Numbered from the stretch's first letter, positions 6,565 through 14,003 are shown. The stretch: DNA of 15,461 nt from AC-32 sp036265535 (GCA_036265535.1 DATAOV010000044.1:1-15461), one strand, 5' to 3'. The notes: a model not told the origin generated them from the letters alone. Numbers and translations: made by a program.

Positions 6565-8747
6565 GGCTTCGTCACCTCCACGAAGCCGCCGAGGTCGCCG
6601 GCGTGCTCGTTCGCGATCCGGGCGATACCGGTGCGCAGGGAGGCGTTGATCCGTGCCCGCAGCTCGAAGGCTGCCTCGGCGTGGCCGACCGTGACTGCCT
6701 CGCCGTTCCGGATCCCTCGCGCCTCGGCGTCCTGAGGCGCGAGCTCGACCTCGGGCGAGGGCCGTTGGAACTGGAGCTCGGGGACGCGCTCGACCGCCGG
6801 TCCGGAGAAGAGAGGGCGGTAGCGGACGAGCCTCAGCTCACCGTTCGCCGCCGCGGGGGCGAACTCGCCCGGGAGCTCCCCTCCGGGCGCTTCGCTCCGC
6901 GTGCGCAGCTCGGCGCGCTCGCCCACTTCCCCGAACGGCAATCCGTCGTAGATCAGCTCCGACAGCTCCGCGAAGACCGCAGCGGCGTACGGTGGCACCT
7001 CCACCTCGAAGCGCTCCGCCAGCTTCGAGATCCAGGCGAGCTCGTCCGGCGCGGGCGGGATCGCGGCCCGGCGCAAACGCTGGAGCCGGCCCTCGAGGTT
7101 GACGTAGGTACCGTCGCGCTCGAGGTAGCTCGTCCCCGGAAGGACGAGGTCGGCCCAGCCGACCGCGAGCCCCTGGAACATCGACGTGACGATCACCCGC
7201 TCGGCCCGCTCGGCCAACGCCCTCACGTTCGGGTCTGCGGCGGCCTCGTCGCCGGAGACGACCAGGAGCCCGATCTCCTCGGGCGAGTCGGCCTCGTCGT
7301 CGCAGCAGGCGGCCCAGGCGTCGGCGATCCCGCGGCCGTTCGGCGTGGCCGGGAGGTGGAAGGCGCCCGATCCGGGCTTGCCGCCGAAGCCGAGCTTGCT
7401 GGCCAGCGCGGCCAGGTGTGAGCCGCCGCTGCCCTCCTCGGCCGACCAGATCAGGATCGCCCGTTCGCTCTCGCGGAGCCGCTTCCCGAGCGCGTCTCGC
7501 CCGTCGGCGAGACGCCGGCAGCTCTCGGCCGCGTCACCGGTGTGCTCGATCCGGGCGCCGGCCCGGCGGGCGGCTCGCAGCCAGAGGTCGACGATCGGCG
7601 CCCGCTCCGCGACCGGCTCGTCTCCGAGCACGGCCACGAGCTCTGCGTCGCGGATCGCCGAGAGTGGCAGGCGGAAGGCGTCGAGCGCGCTGCTCGTCTC
7701 CTCGGGCAGGACCGCGGTGTGCGCGCCCAGCCCTCGCCGCAGGAGCTTGCCGAGCGCGTAGGCCTGCTCGACGGTCTCCGAGCCCGAGAGCGCGGTCACG
7801 ATCCTGCCCTGTGCGTCCCGCAGCAGCCGCTCCGCCTCGTCGAGCGCGTCGTCCCAGGAGAGCTCCTCGAAGCCGCGCTGCCGCACGCGCCGGAGCGGGT
7901 CGGTGATCCGGTCGCGCGCGTAAAGGTGTGTGAACGCGAAGCGGCCTTTGTCGCAGAGCCAGCCCTCGTCGACCTCGGGGTGGTTGCGGGAGAGCATCCG
8001 GCGGACCTTTCCCTCGCGCATCGTCGCGTGGGTGTTGCAGCCGACCGGGCAGAGGCCGCAGACCGTCGGCACGTTCTGGATCTCCCACGGCCGGCCCAGG
8101 AAGCGGTACTGCGTCGAGGTCAGCGCGCCGACCGGGCAGAGCTCGATCACGTTGCCCGAAAACGGCGCCCGGTAAGGCTGGTCCTCGAAGGTGGCGATCA
8201 CGGAGCTCGCGCCGCGGTTCACGGCGACGAGCTGGCCGTCCTCGGCCACGCTTTCGGAGAAGCGCGTGCAGCGGTAGCAGAGGATGCAGCGCTCGCGGTC
8301 GAGGGCGATCGCCGGCGAGACCGGGATCGGCTTCTCAACGGTGCGCTTCTCGAACTCCATGCGGGTATTGCCAGGGCCCCAGCGGAAGGTCAGGTCCTGG
8401 AGCGGGCACTCGCCGCCCTTGTCGCAGACCGGGCAGTCCAGCGGGTGATTGACGAGGATGAACTCGAGCGTCGCGTCCTGACCCTCGGCCGCCTTGGCCG
8501 AGGTCTGCGCGGTGCGGACGACCATCCCATCCTGGGCGGTCATCGTGCAGACGGCCTGGAGCTTCGGCATCCCCTCGACCTCGCAGAGGCACATCCGGCA
8601 GGCGCCGACCGCGGGCCCCAGGCGCGGCTCGTAGCAGAAGACCGGGATCTCGATCCCCGCCGAGAGCGCGGTCTCGACGATCCCCGTTCCCTTCGCGACC
8701 TGCACCTCGCGGTCGTCGATCACGACGGTGACCAGCTCCACGCTCAT
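6561..8747 (-). CDS. nuoG: NADH-quinone oxidoreductase subunit G
   Basis: Large Fe-S subunit of the NADH dehydrogenase module, 728 aa; shorter than E. coli NuoG (about 900) and somewhat shorter than Thermus Nqo3. ATG (8747-8745) overlaps the nuoF stop as ATGA. Ligands are visible in order: [2Fe-2S] N1b C38, C50, C53, C67; N5 H101, C105, C108, C114; N4 C154, C157, C160, C204; and the extra N7 cluster C230, C233, C237, C265, which mitochondrial homologues lack. Residues about 275-728 are a diverged molybdopterin-oxidoreductase-like domain that, as in other NuoG, should bind no cofactor. A formate dehydrogenase alpha subunit shares the architecture, but position and the N-terminal domain settle the identity. 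Confidence 0.96.
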   Translation of the reverse strand: MSVELVTVVIDDREVQVAKGTGIVETALSAGIEIPVFCYEPRLGPAVGACRMCLCEVEGMPKLQAVCTMTAQDGMVVRTAQTSAKAAEGQDATLEFILVNHPLDCPVCDKGGECPLQDLTFRWGPGNTRMEFEKRTVEKPIPVSPAIALDRERCILCYRCTRFSESVAEDGQLVAVNRGASSVIATFEDQPYRAPFSGNVIELCPVGALTSTQYRFLGRPWEIQNVPTVCGLCPVGCNTHATMREGKVRRMLSRNHPEVDEGWLCDKGRFAFTHLYARDRITDPLRRVRQRGFEELSWDDALDEAERLLRDAQGRIVTALSGSETVEQAYALGKLLRRGLGAHTAVLPEETSSALDAFRLPLSAIRDAELVAVLGDEPVAERAPIVDLWLRAARRAGARIEHTGDAAESCRRLADGRDALGKRLRESERAILIWSAEEGSGGSHLAALASKLGFGGKPGSGAFHLPATPNGRGIADAWAACCDDEADSPEEIGLLVVSGDEAAADPNVRALAERAERVIVTSMFQGLAVGWADLVLPGTSYLERDGTYVNLEGRLQRLRRAAIPPAPDELAWISKLAERFEVEVPPYAAAVFAELSELIYDGLPFGEVGERAELRTRSEAPGGELPGEFAPAAANGELRLVRYRPLFSGPAVERVPELQFQRPSPEVELAPQDAEARGIRNGEAVTVGHAEAAFELRARINASLRTGIARIANEHAGDLGGFVEVTKP

Positions 8748-10066
8748 GCGGGAACCTCGACGGGAACCTCCGCGTGCTGGTCGACCGGCGCGAACACGCC
8801 CTCGAGCGAGGATTGGCCGCCAAAGGGGCAGCCACCTTCCTCGACGTGCTGCCGGTACTCGTCGGCGAACTTCGTCACGTAGCTCGCGACCGGCATCGCC
8901 GCCGCGTCCCCGAGCGGGCAGAGGCACTTGCCGAGGATCCGGTCGCAGACGTCGAGCAAGAGGTCGAGGTCGCGATGGTCGGCTCGGCCGTCTTCGATTG
9001 CGCGCAGGATCTGCACCATCCAGCGCGTTCCCTCCCGGCAGGGCGTGCACTTGCCGCAGGACTCGTGCTGGTAGAACTGCGCGACCCGCAGGCCGAGCTG
9101 CACCATGCAGCAGCGGTCGTCGATCACGATCACCGCGCCCGAGCCGAGCATCGTGCCGGCCTCGGCCATCGAGTCGAAGTCGAGTGGGTACTGGATCTCG
9201 CCGGCGGTCAGCACCGGGACCGAGGAGCCGCCCGGGATGACCGCCTTCAGCTTGCGCCCGTCGGGGATCCCGCCGCCGATGCGGTAGATCAGCTCGTAGA
9301 GCGACGTGCCGAGCTCGAGCTCGTAGTTGCCGCCGTTGACCACGTTGCCCGAGAGCGAGAACACGCGCGTGCCGGCGGAGTTCTCGACCCCAAGGGCCGC
9401 GTACCAGTCGCCGCCGTGCTCGACGATCGCCGGCACGGTCGCGACGGTCTCGACGTTGTTGATCAGGGTCGGCGACGCGTACAGGCCCTGGACCGCCGGG
9501 AATGGCGGTTTCGAGCGCGGCTGGCCGCGCTTGCCCTCGAGCGACTCCAGGAGTGCCGTCTCCTCGCCGCAGATGTAGGCGCCCGCCCCGCGATGGATGA
9601 CGATCGTGACGCCGCCGAGCAGGCCCGCGTCTCGCACCTCGTCGAGGGCCGCGCGCAGCACCTCGAACTCGTGCGAATACTCACCGCGCAGGTAGATGAA
9701 GACGTGCTTCGAGTCGATCGCGTGCGCGGTGATCAGGCAGCCCTCGAGCAGGCGGTGCGGCACTCGGAACATGATCTCGCGGTCCTTGAAGTCGCCGGGC
9801 TCCGACTCGTCGGCGTTGACGACCAGGTAGACCGGCTTGCCCGTGTCCTTGGCGAGGAACGACGCTTTGCGCCCCATCGGGAACCCGGCCCCGCCGCGGC
9901 CGCGCAGGCCGGAGGTGAGCAGTTCCTCGACGATCGCTTGCGGCTCCAACTTGCGGGCCTTCGCGAGCATCTTGTAGCCGCCCGCCTTGCGGAACTCCGC
10001 CAGCTTCGTGAGGTCGTGCTCGTCTGCACCGGCGAGCACGACCTGCACGCGCTCGCGGCTACCCAC
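8744..10066 (-). CDS. nuoF: NADH-quinone oxidoreductase subunit F
   Basis: NADH- and FMN-binding subunit where electrons enter complex I; 440 aa, normal length. GTG at 10066 overlaps the nuoE stop by 8 nt. The nucleotide/FMN glycine-rich loop is GLRGRGGAGFPMGRK (53-67), with NADESEPGDFKDR (84-96) and GAGAYICGEETAL (160-172) following. The N3 [4Fe-4S] ligands are C337, C340, C343 (ESCGKCTPCREGT) and C383 (CLCPLGDAAAMP). A GTG a few codons downstream (residue 7) is a possible alternative start and would leave all motifs intact. The tail after about residue 412 is variable and ends in an acidic/proline stretch. The gene overlaps nuoG (ATGA). Confidence 0.97.
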   Translation of the reverse strand: MGSRERVQVVLAGADEHDLTKLAEFRKAGGYKMLAKARKLEPQAIVEELLTSGLRGRGGAGFPMGRKASFLAKDTGKPVYLVVNADESEPGDFKDREIMFRVPHRLLEGCLITAHAIDSKHVFIYLRGEYSHEFEVLRAALDEVRDAGLLGGVTIVIHRGAGAYICGEETALLESLEGKRGQPRSKPPFPAVQGLYASPTLINNVETVATVPAIVEHGGDWYAALGVENSAGTRVFSLSGNVVNGGNYELELGTSLYELIYRIGGGIPDGRKLKAVIPGGSSVPVLTAGEIQYPLDFDSMAEAGTMLGSGAVIVIDDRCCMVQLGLRVAQFYQHESCGKCTPCREGTRWMVQILRAIEDGRADHRDLDLLLDVCDRILGKCLCPLGDAAAMPVASYVTKFADEYRQHVEEGGCPFGGQSSLEGVFAPVDQHAEVPVEVPA

Positions 10067-10529
10067 CGCGGAGCTCCCGCAGGACCGCCGGGACGTCCTC
10101 GGGCGTCGTCGGCTCGCGATAGCGGTGGTCGACGACGACTACCGGCGCCCAGCCACAGCCGCCGGCGCACTCCATCGTTCGCAACGTCACCTCGCCGTCC
10201 TCGGTCGTCTCGCCGGGCCGCACGCCGAGCTCCTGCTGAAAGGCCTCGAGCACCCGCTGGGCGCCGACGAGCGCACACGAGATATTCGTGCAGACCTCGA
10301 CGAGGTGCTTCCCGGTCGGTGCGAGGTGGTACATGTCGTAGAAGGAGGCGATCGCCTGGCAGTAGGCGGGGGTGAGCCCGAGTGCGGCCCCGACCTCCTC
10401 GAAGCTCTCGGGCGAGAGCCAGCCGCCGTTCTCGACCTGTGCGAGATGAAGCGCCGGCATGATCGCCGAGCGGGGGTCGGGGTACTGCATCGCCAGCTCC
10501 TGCACGCGCTCGGCGAAACCCTCCATCAT
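10059..10529 (-). CDS. nuoE: NADH-quinone oxidoreductase subunit E
   Basis: Thioredoxin-fold [2Fe-2S] subunit (cluster N1a) of the NADH dehydrogenase module, 156 aa. Ligands are C80-x4-C85 (CTNISC) and C121-x3-C125 (CAGGCG), as in the 24-kDa family. The N-terminal helical part includes ALHLAQVENGGWLSP and ASFYDMYHLAPTGKH, both typical. Two adjacent ATG codons (10529 and 10526) overlap the nuoD TGA; the first gives the ATGA overlap seen elsewhere in the operon, so I chose it. The gene overlaps nuoF by 8 nt. It could in principle be a hydrogenase subunit homologue, but its place between nuoD and nuoF settles it. Confidence 0.96.
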   Translation of the reverse strand: MMEGFAERVQELAMQYPDPRSAIMPALHLAQVENGGWLSPESFEEVGAALGLTPAYCQAIASFYDMYHLAPTGKHLVEVCTNISCALVGAQRVLEAFQQELGVRPGETTEDGEVTLRTMECAGGCGWAPVVVVDHRYREPTTPEDVPAVLRELRGG

Positions 10530-11797
10530 CGGTCGACCTCGCCCATGAGCGTGTCGAGCGAGCCCACGATCGCAACCAGGTCCGCGACGAGCGCGTCGCT
10601 CATGCAGGTCGCCGTCGCCTCGAGCGCGGCGAAGCTCGGCGCCCGGAACTTGACGCGCCAGGGCTTGGGCCCGCCGTCCGAGACGACATAGCAGCCGAGC
10701 TCGCCGCGCGCCGACTCGACGGGCACGTAGACCTCGCCCTCCGGGACCCGGAAGCCCTCGGTGACGATCTTGAAGTGGTGGATCAGCGACTCCATCGAGG
10801 TGTGGAGCTCCTCGCGCGGCGGCAGCACGACCTTGCGGTCGTCCGCGATCCACGGCTCGCCTTCCATCTCCTCGAGCCGGTCGAGGCACTGGGCGACGAT
10901 GCGGGTCGACTCCCGCATCTCGTCCATGTGCACCTTGTAGCGGTCCCAGACATCGCCGTTCTCGTAGACGGGCACGTCGAACTCGACCTCGTCGTAGGCC
11001 AGGTACGGCTGCGCCTTACGGAGGTCCCAGTCGACCCCGGAGCCGCGCAGCACCGGCCCGGTCTGGCCGAGCGCGATCGCGTCGTCCGCCGAGAGCAGCC
11101 CGAGACCCTTCGTCCGCTCGAGCCAGATCGCATTCCGGTCGATGAGCGCCTCGTACTGATCCACGGCCTTGGGCATCCAGCCGACGAACTTCCGCGCTTC
11201 CGGGAAGAAGCCCGGGGGGAAATCCTCGGCGAGCCCGCCCACCTGGTAGTAGCGCGTGTGCATGCGCTCCCCGGTCACCATCTCGAACAGATCGAGGACC
11301 TGGTCGCGCTCGCGGAAGCAGTACCAGAACATCGAGATCGCCCCGAGCTCGAGCGCCGCGGTGGCGAGCCAGACGAGGTGCGAGTGGATCCGGTTCAGCT
11401 CGGCGAGGCACATCCGCATCCAGGTCGCCTTCGCCGGCACCTCGAGCCCGAGCAGCTTCTCGACGGCCAGGACGAACACGAGCTCGTTGTTCTGGAAGGA
11501 GAGGTAGTCGATGCGGGGCGAGTAGGTGATTGCCTTCCACCAGCTCTTCTGTTCCATGTTCTTCTCGAAGCCGGTGTGCAGGTAGCCGATCACCGCACGC
11601 AGGCCGACCACGTGCTCGCCGTGCAGTTCGACCACGAGGCGCAGGACGCCGTGGGTCGAGGGGTGGTTCGGGCCGAAGTTGACCTCGAGGATGTCCTCGG
11701 AGTCGCGGCCCTCGGTCGGGATCTGGAGGATCGTCGGGATCGGCGAGGGAATGCGGGAGCCCTCGTAGATCTTCGGGCGCTCTGGGGCGACGGCCAC
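10526..11797 (-). CDS. nuoD: NADH-quinone oxidoreductase subunit D
   Basis: 49-kDa-type subunit of the complex I connecting arm, related to NiFe-hydrogenase large subunits, forming the quinone pocket with NuoB and NuoH. It is 423 aa. GTG at 11797 shares one base with the nuoC TAG stop (TAGTG), and GAGGA lies just upstream. Signatures: NFGPNHPSTHGVLRL (with H45 and H49 of the quinone-site loop), GYLHTGFEKN, SFQNNELVF, ELNRIHSHLVWL, FREAR-like FWYCFRERDQ, and the C-terminal ESARGELGCYVVSDG and RVKFRAPSF. The first 35 or so residues before the conserved domain are lineage-variable. It overlaps nuoE (ATGA). Confidence 0.97.
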   Translation of the reverse strand: MAVAPERPKIYEGSRIPSPIPTILQIPTEGRDSEDILEVNFGPNHPSTHGVLRLVVELHGEHVVGLRAVIGYLHTGFEKNMEQKSWWKAITYSPRIDYLSFQNNELVFVLAVEKLLGLEVPAKATWMRMCLAELNRIHSHLVWLATAALELGAISMFWYCFRERDQVLDLFEMVTGERMHTRYYQVGGLAEDFPPGFFPEARKFVGWMPKAVDQYEALIDRNAIWLERTKGLGLLSADDAIALGQTGPVLRGSGVDWDLRKAQPYLAYDEVEFDVPVYENGDVWDRYKVHMDEMRESTRIVAQCLDRLEEMEGEPWIADDRKVVLPPREELHTSMESLIHHFKIVTEGFRVPEGEVYVPVESARGELGCYVVSDGGPKPWRVKFRAPSFAALEATATCMSDALVADLVAIVGSLDTLMGEVDR

Positions 11798-12339
11798 TAT
11801 TCCTCGCCCGAGAAGCGGACCGGCTCTCCGCCGATCGGGTAGTCCTTCCGCAGGGGATGCCCTTCCCAGTCGTCCTCCATCAGGATCCGGGAGAGGTTGG
11901 GATGGCCCTTGATCCGGATGCCCATCATGTCCCAGGCCTCCCGCTCGTGCCAGTCGGCCGTCGGCCAGACCGCGACGACGCTCGGCACCGCCTCGTCGTC
12001 GTCGAGCCAGACCTGCACTCGCACCCGTGTGCTTGCCGGGATCGAGAGCAGGTGGTAGTTCATCGCGAAACGCTTCGGCTTCGGCGCAGGCTGCCGGTCG
12101 TAGCCCTGGGACCCGGGCGCATTGAGGTCGCGGCCTCCGGCCGTGCCGATGTAGCCGGCGACTCCGCGGGTGCCCCAGCCGAGGTAGTCGGTCGACGTGA
12201 CGTCGGCGAGCATGTTGAAGCCGTGCTGGTCGCGCAGGTGAACACACGCGTCCTCGAGCCGCGCGGGGTCGACGACGAGCGTGGTCTCGCCGAGGGACTC
12301 CCGCGTCTGGACAAGGCCCGGGACGCCGTCGAAGCTCAG
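11797..12339 (-). CDS. nuoC: NADH-quinone oxidoreductase subunit C (probable CTG start)
   Basis: 30-kDa-type subunit of the connecting arm, about 180 aa. The family signature is clear near the C-terminus: WHEREAWDMMGIRIKGHPNL followed by SRILMEDDWEGHPLRKDYP. No ATG or GTG exists in frame between the end of nuoB and residue 44 (GFNMLAD), which is too late to be the start. The best start is CTG at 12339-12337, which overlaps the nuoB TGA as CTGA, the same geometry as the ATGA/GTGA junctions elsewhere. It has GGAG (12350-12347) 7 nt upstream. The frame is also open through nuoB, but a start there would add a long non-homologous extension. Identity is secure, the exact start less so. Confidence 0.93.
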   Translation of the reverse strand: MSFDGVPGLVQTRESLGETTLVVDPARLEDACVHLRDQHGFNMLADVTSTDYLGWGTRGVAGYIGTAGGRDLNAPGSQGYDRQPAPKPKRFAMNYHLLSIPASTRVRVQVWLDDDEAVPSVVAVWPTADWHEREAWDMMGIRIKGHPNLSRILMEDDWEGHPLRKDYPIGGEPVRFSGEE

Positions 12340-12914
12340 GACGCCACTCCGCGGATCTCGTAGGCCGGCGGCACCCCCGCCTTGACCTTCTCCTGCAGCC
12401 GGACGATGCCCTCGAGCAGCGCCTCGGGACGGGGTGGGCACCCCGGCACGTGCACGTCGACCGCCACGATCTTGTCCACGCCCTGGAGGACGGCGTAGTT
12501 GTTGAACATGCCGCCCGAGCTCGCGCAGGCGCCCATCGCGATCACCCACTTCGGCTCGAGCATCTGGTCGTAGATCTGCCGCAGCGGCGCCGCCATCTTG
12601 TGCGCGACGCGGCCGGACACGATCAGCAGGTCGGCCTGGCGCGGTGAGGAGCGGAAGACCTCGGCGCCGAAGCGGGCGACGTCGTAGCGCGCGGAGACGA
12701 TCGACATCATTTCGATCGCGCAGCACGCGAGGCCGAAGGTGTCGGGCCAGATCGAGCTCGACTGCGCCCACGCGACCGCCTTGTCGACGGTCGTCAGCAT
12801 CAGCTTCTGCTCGAGGTCGCCGAGCTCCTGCTCGAAGGTGCCCGGGCCCTTCCCGGTCCACATCACACGCTCGGTGTGGAGGCCGCGGTCGGCGAGCCGC
12901 TCCTCCTTCTTCAT
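12336..12914 (-). CDS. nuoB: NADH-quinone oxidoreductase subunit B
   Basis: Subunit holding the terminal [4Fe-4S] cluster N2 that reduces quinone; 192 aa. The N2 ligands are the tandem C64-C65 (GLACCAIEM), C130 (GACASSGGMFNNY) and C159 (VPGCPPRPE). ATG at 12914 gives a polar N-terminal stretch of roughly 37 residues before the conserved core; ribosome-site similarity upstream is weak (GAGAGTGAG), so a start at the internal Met18 cannot be excluded. It is separated from nuoA by a 97-bp spacer with several inverted repeats, unlike most other junctions in this operon. It overlaps nuoC by 4 nt. Confidence 0.96.
   Translation of the reverse strand: MKKEERLADRGLHTERVMWTGKGPGTFEQELGDLEQKLMLTTVDKAVAWAQSSSIWPDTFGLACCAIEMMSIVSARYDVARFGAEVFRSSPRQADLLIVSGRVAHKMAAPLRQIYDQMLEPKWVIAMGACASSGGMFNNYAVLQGVDKIVAVDVHVPGCPPRPEALLEGIVRLQEKVKAGVPPAYEIRGVAS
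12347..12350 (-). promoter_or_regulatory. Ribosome binding site supporting the nuoC CTG start
   Basis: GGAG, within CGGAGTGG at the end of nuoB, sits 7 nt before the CTG. This is ideal Shine-Dalgarno spacing and is the main sequence argument for CTG as initiator. Confidence 0.5.
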
Positions 12915-13011
12915 GCGCTCACTCTCGACGGAACGGCGCGCCGACCGGTCGGTTCAGACGGCCGCGCGGGCAAAGCCCGCACGGCCTGGAAGAGACGCCG
13001 CAAGCGTCGTC
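12915..13011. repeat. Structured nuoA-nuoB spacer with three inverted repeats
   Basis: The 97-bp gap contains three repeats. CCGACCGGTCGG (12941-12952) is a perfect 12-bp palindrome. GCGGGC-AAA-GCCCGC (12966-12980) is a hairpin, extended by GCCG/CGGC (12961-12964, 12982-12985) after one mismatch. GAGACG/CGTCTC (12992-12997, 13008-13013) overlaps the nuoA stop, with an alternative inner stem GACGC/GCGTC. None is followed by a convincing T run on the minus strand, so a full terminator is not indicated. They may adjust mRNA decay or expression of nuoB onward relative to nuoA. Confidence 0.7.
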
Positions 13012-13374
13012 TCAGCGCCACTCGAGGGCTCCCTTGCGCCAGATGTAGACGTAGGCGACGGCGAGGACCAGGAGGAAGAACGCGAACTCGACGAACCCGA
13101 ACCACTTGAGCTGGTGGAGGATCACCGCGAGCGGATACAGGAAGACGATCTCGATGTCGAAGACGATGAAGAGCATCGCCGTGAGGTAGAAGCTGATCGT
13201 GAAGCGGCTCTGCTCCGGCGGTCCCTTCGAGACCCCGGACTCGAACGCCAGTGAGCGCGTGCGCGAGCGGCGGCGCGGGCGCGTTGCGAACGCGAACGAC
13301 ATCGCCATCATCGAAGCCGGAATCGCGAGCGCGAAGAACCCGTAGATCAGGAAGGGCAACCAGCTGTCGAGCAC
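13012..13374 (-). CDS. nuoA: NADH-quinone oxidoreductase subunit A
   Basis: Small three-helix membrane subunit of complex I, 120 aa, first gene of the operon. GTG at 13374 has GGAGG (13384-13380) 5 nt upstream. Three hydrophobic helices are seen (about 8-30, 60-82, 89-110). The acidic pair in TM2 (D73 and E75 in IVFDIEIVFLYP) is conserved. The loop after TM1 is strongly basic (RPRRRSRTR) and leads into FESGVSKGPPEQSRF, the equivalent of the YESG loop that contacts the quinone site. It is divergent from the plus-strand Fe-S carrier gene. Confidence 0.96.
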   Translation of the reverse strand: MLDSWLPFLIYGFFALAIPASMMAMSFAFATRPRRRSRTRSLAFESGVSKGPPEQSRFTISFYLTAMLFIVFDIEIVFLYPLAVILHQLKWFGFVEFAFFLLVLAVAYVYIWRKGALEWR

Positions 13375-13379
13375 GCGTT

Positions 13380-13384
13380 CCTCC
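13380..13384 (-). promoter_or_regulatory. Ribosome binding site of nuoA
   Basis: GGAGG, within GGGAGGAA, is placed 5 nt before the nuoA GTG. It is the strongest Shine-Dalgarno sequence in the window and fixes the start of the operon's first gene. Confidence 0.7.
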
Positions 13385-13420
13385 CGGGGTAGGGCGAGCC
13401 GGAAGTTAGCAGAGCGAGAG

Positions 13421-13450
13421 AGGCTACGAGCAAGGAGGAAAACGGCTCAA
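13421..13450 (-). promoter_or_regulatory. Candidate promoter of the nuo operon
   Basis: On the minus strand TTGAGC (13450-13445) and TAGCCT (13426-13421) are separated by 18 nt. They resemble an actinobacterial -35/TAnnnT -10 pair and would give a leader of about 40 nt before nuoA. A second candidate is TTGCTC with TAACTT (13408-13403) at 19-nt spacing. The choice between them cannot be made from sequence alone. Confidence 0.3.
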
Positions 13451-13506
13451 CCAAGCGTGAGACGGTTGTTACAAACTCCGCTTTTCCAGAGGGCCCGGGA
13501 GGGGGA

Positions 13507-13535
13507 TTCGGACAGCCGAGGCACGCTGCTACGAT
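13507..13535 (+). promoter_or_regulatory. Candidate near-leaderless promoter of the Fe-S carrier gene
   Basis: TTCGGA (13507-13512) and TACGAT (13530-13535) are exactly 17 nt apart. The -10-like box ends 8 nt before the ATG at 13544, so transcription would begin within about two bases of the start codon. No Shine-Dalgarno sequence lies before that ATG, which fits leaderless translation, a common mode in actinobacteria. Confidence 0.35.
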
Positions 13536-13543
13536 GGGCTCCG

Positions 13544-13948
13544 ATGGCGACCACCGAGCATGAGCTGTCGCTCGTCTCGCTCACTGAGAGCGCGGCGGCG
13601 AAGATCCGCGACCTGATGGCCGAGGAGCCGGAGGGCGAGGCCGCGGTCCTGCGCATCGCCGTGCAGGGCGGAGGCTGCTCGGGGTTCCAGTACGCGCTCG
13701 GGTTCGACCGCGGAGCCCAGGAAGGCGACAGCGAGCTGGAGAGCCACGGCGTCCCCGTCGTCGTCGACCCGTTCAGCGCGCCGTATCTCTCCGGGACCGA
13801 GATCGACTGGGTCGAGGGCCTCCAGGCGGGCTTCGCGATCAACAACCCGAACGTCTCCGCCTCGTGCGGCTGCGGCCACTCCTTCCAGGTGGAAGAGGGC
13901 GAGGCGCCGGACGGCGCCGCGGGTTGCGGCTCCGGCTGCTCGCACTAG
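13544..13948 (+). CDS. A-type iron-sulfur cluster carrier (HesB/IscA/ErpA family)
   Basis: Small cytoplasmic protein (134 aa) that by family receives [2Fe-2S]/[4Fe-4S] clusters from the assembly scaffold and delivers them to apoproteins. The three family cysteines are present: C45 in QGGGCSGFQY, and C108 and C110 in ASCGCGHSF. ATG at 13544 was chosen because it places MATTEHELSLVSLTESAAAK at the normal family N-terminus. An earlier GTG at 13457 would add 29 unrelated residues. After the usual end of the domain there is a 20-residue tail finishing GCGSGCSH, adding C128, C132 and H134. It is divergent from nuoA, whose operon encodes about eight or nine Fe-S clusters, which suggests but does not prove a link. 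IscA and ErpA cannot be told apart here, so no symbol is given. Confidence 0.92.
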   Translation: MATTEHELSLVSLTESAAAKIRDLMAEEPEGEAAVLRIAVQGGGCSGFQYALGFDRGAQEGDSELESHGVPVVVDPFSAPYLSGTEIDWVEGLQAGFAINNPNVSASCGCGHSFQVEEGEAPDGAAGCGSGCSH

Positions 13949-14003
13949 ACCGCTCCGCGAAGCCCGCTTTAGACTCGCGCGTCCCCGAACCGCGAGGTGA
14001 ATC

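Noticed and set aside
5407..11842. Other long plus-strand frames opposite nuoH, nuoG, nuoF and nuoD (5407-6735, 7542-8882, 8774-10375, 10775-11842)
   Set aside because: Same low-complexity charged composition, no recognisable domain, and fully overlapped by conserved genes on the other strand.
13466..13474. TTGTTACAA as an operator in the divergent region
   Set aside because: Only a 4-bp inverted repeat with one central base; too short to claim, with no second copy seen nearby.
13457..13543. GTG 13457 as start of the Fe-S carrier
   Set aside because: It adds 29 residues without family similarity, and the AGGAGG upstream (13433-13438) is about 18 nt away, too far to serve it.
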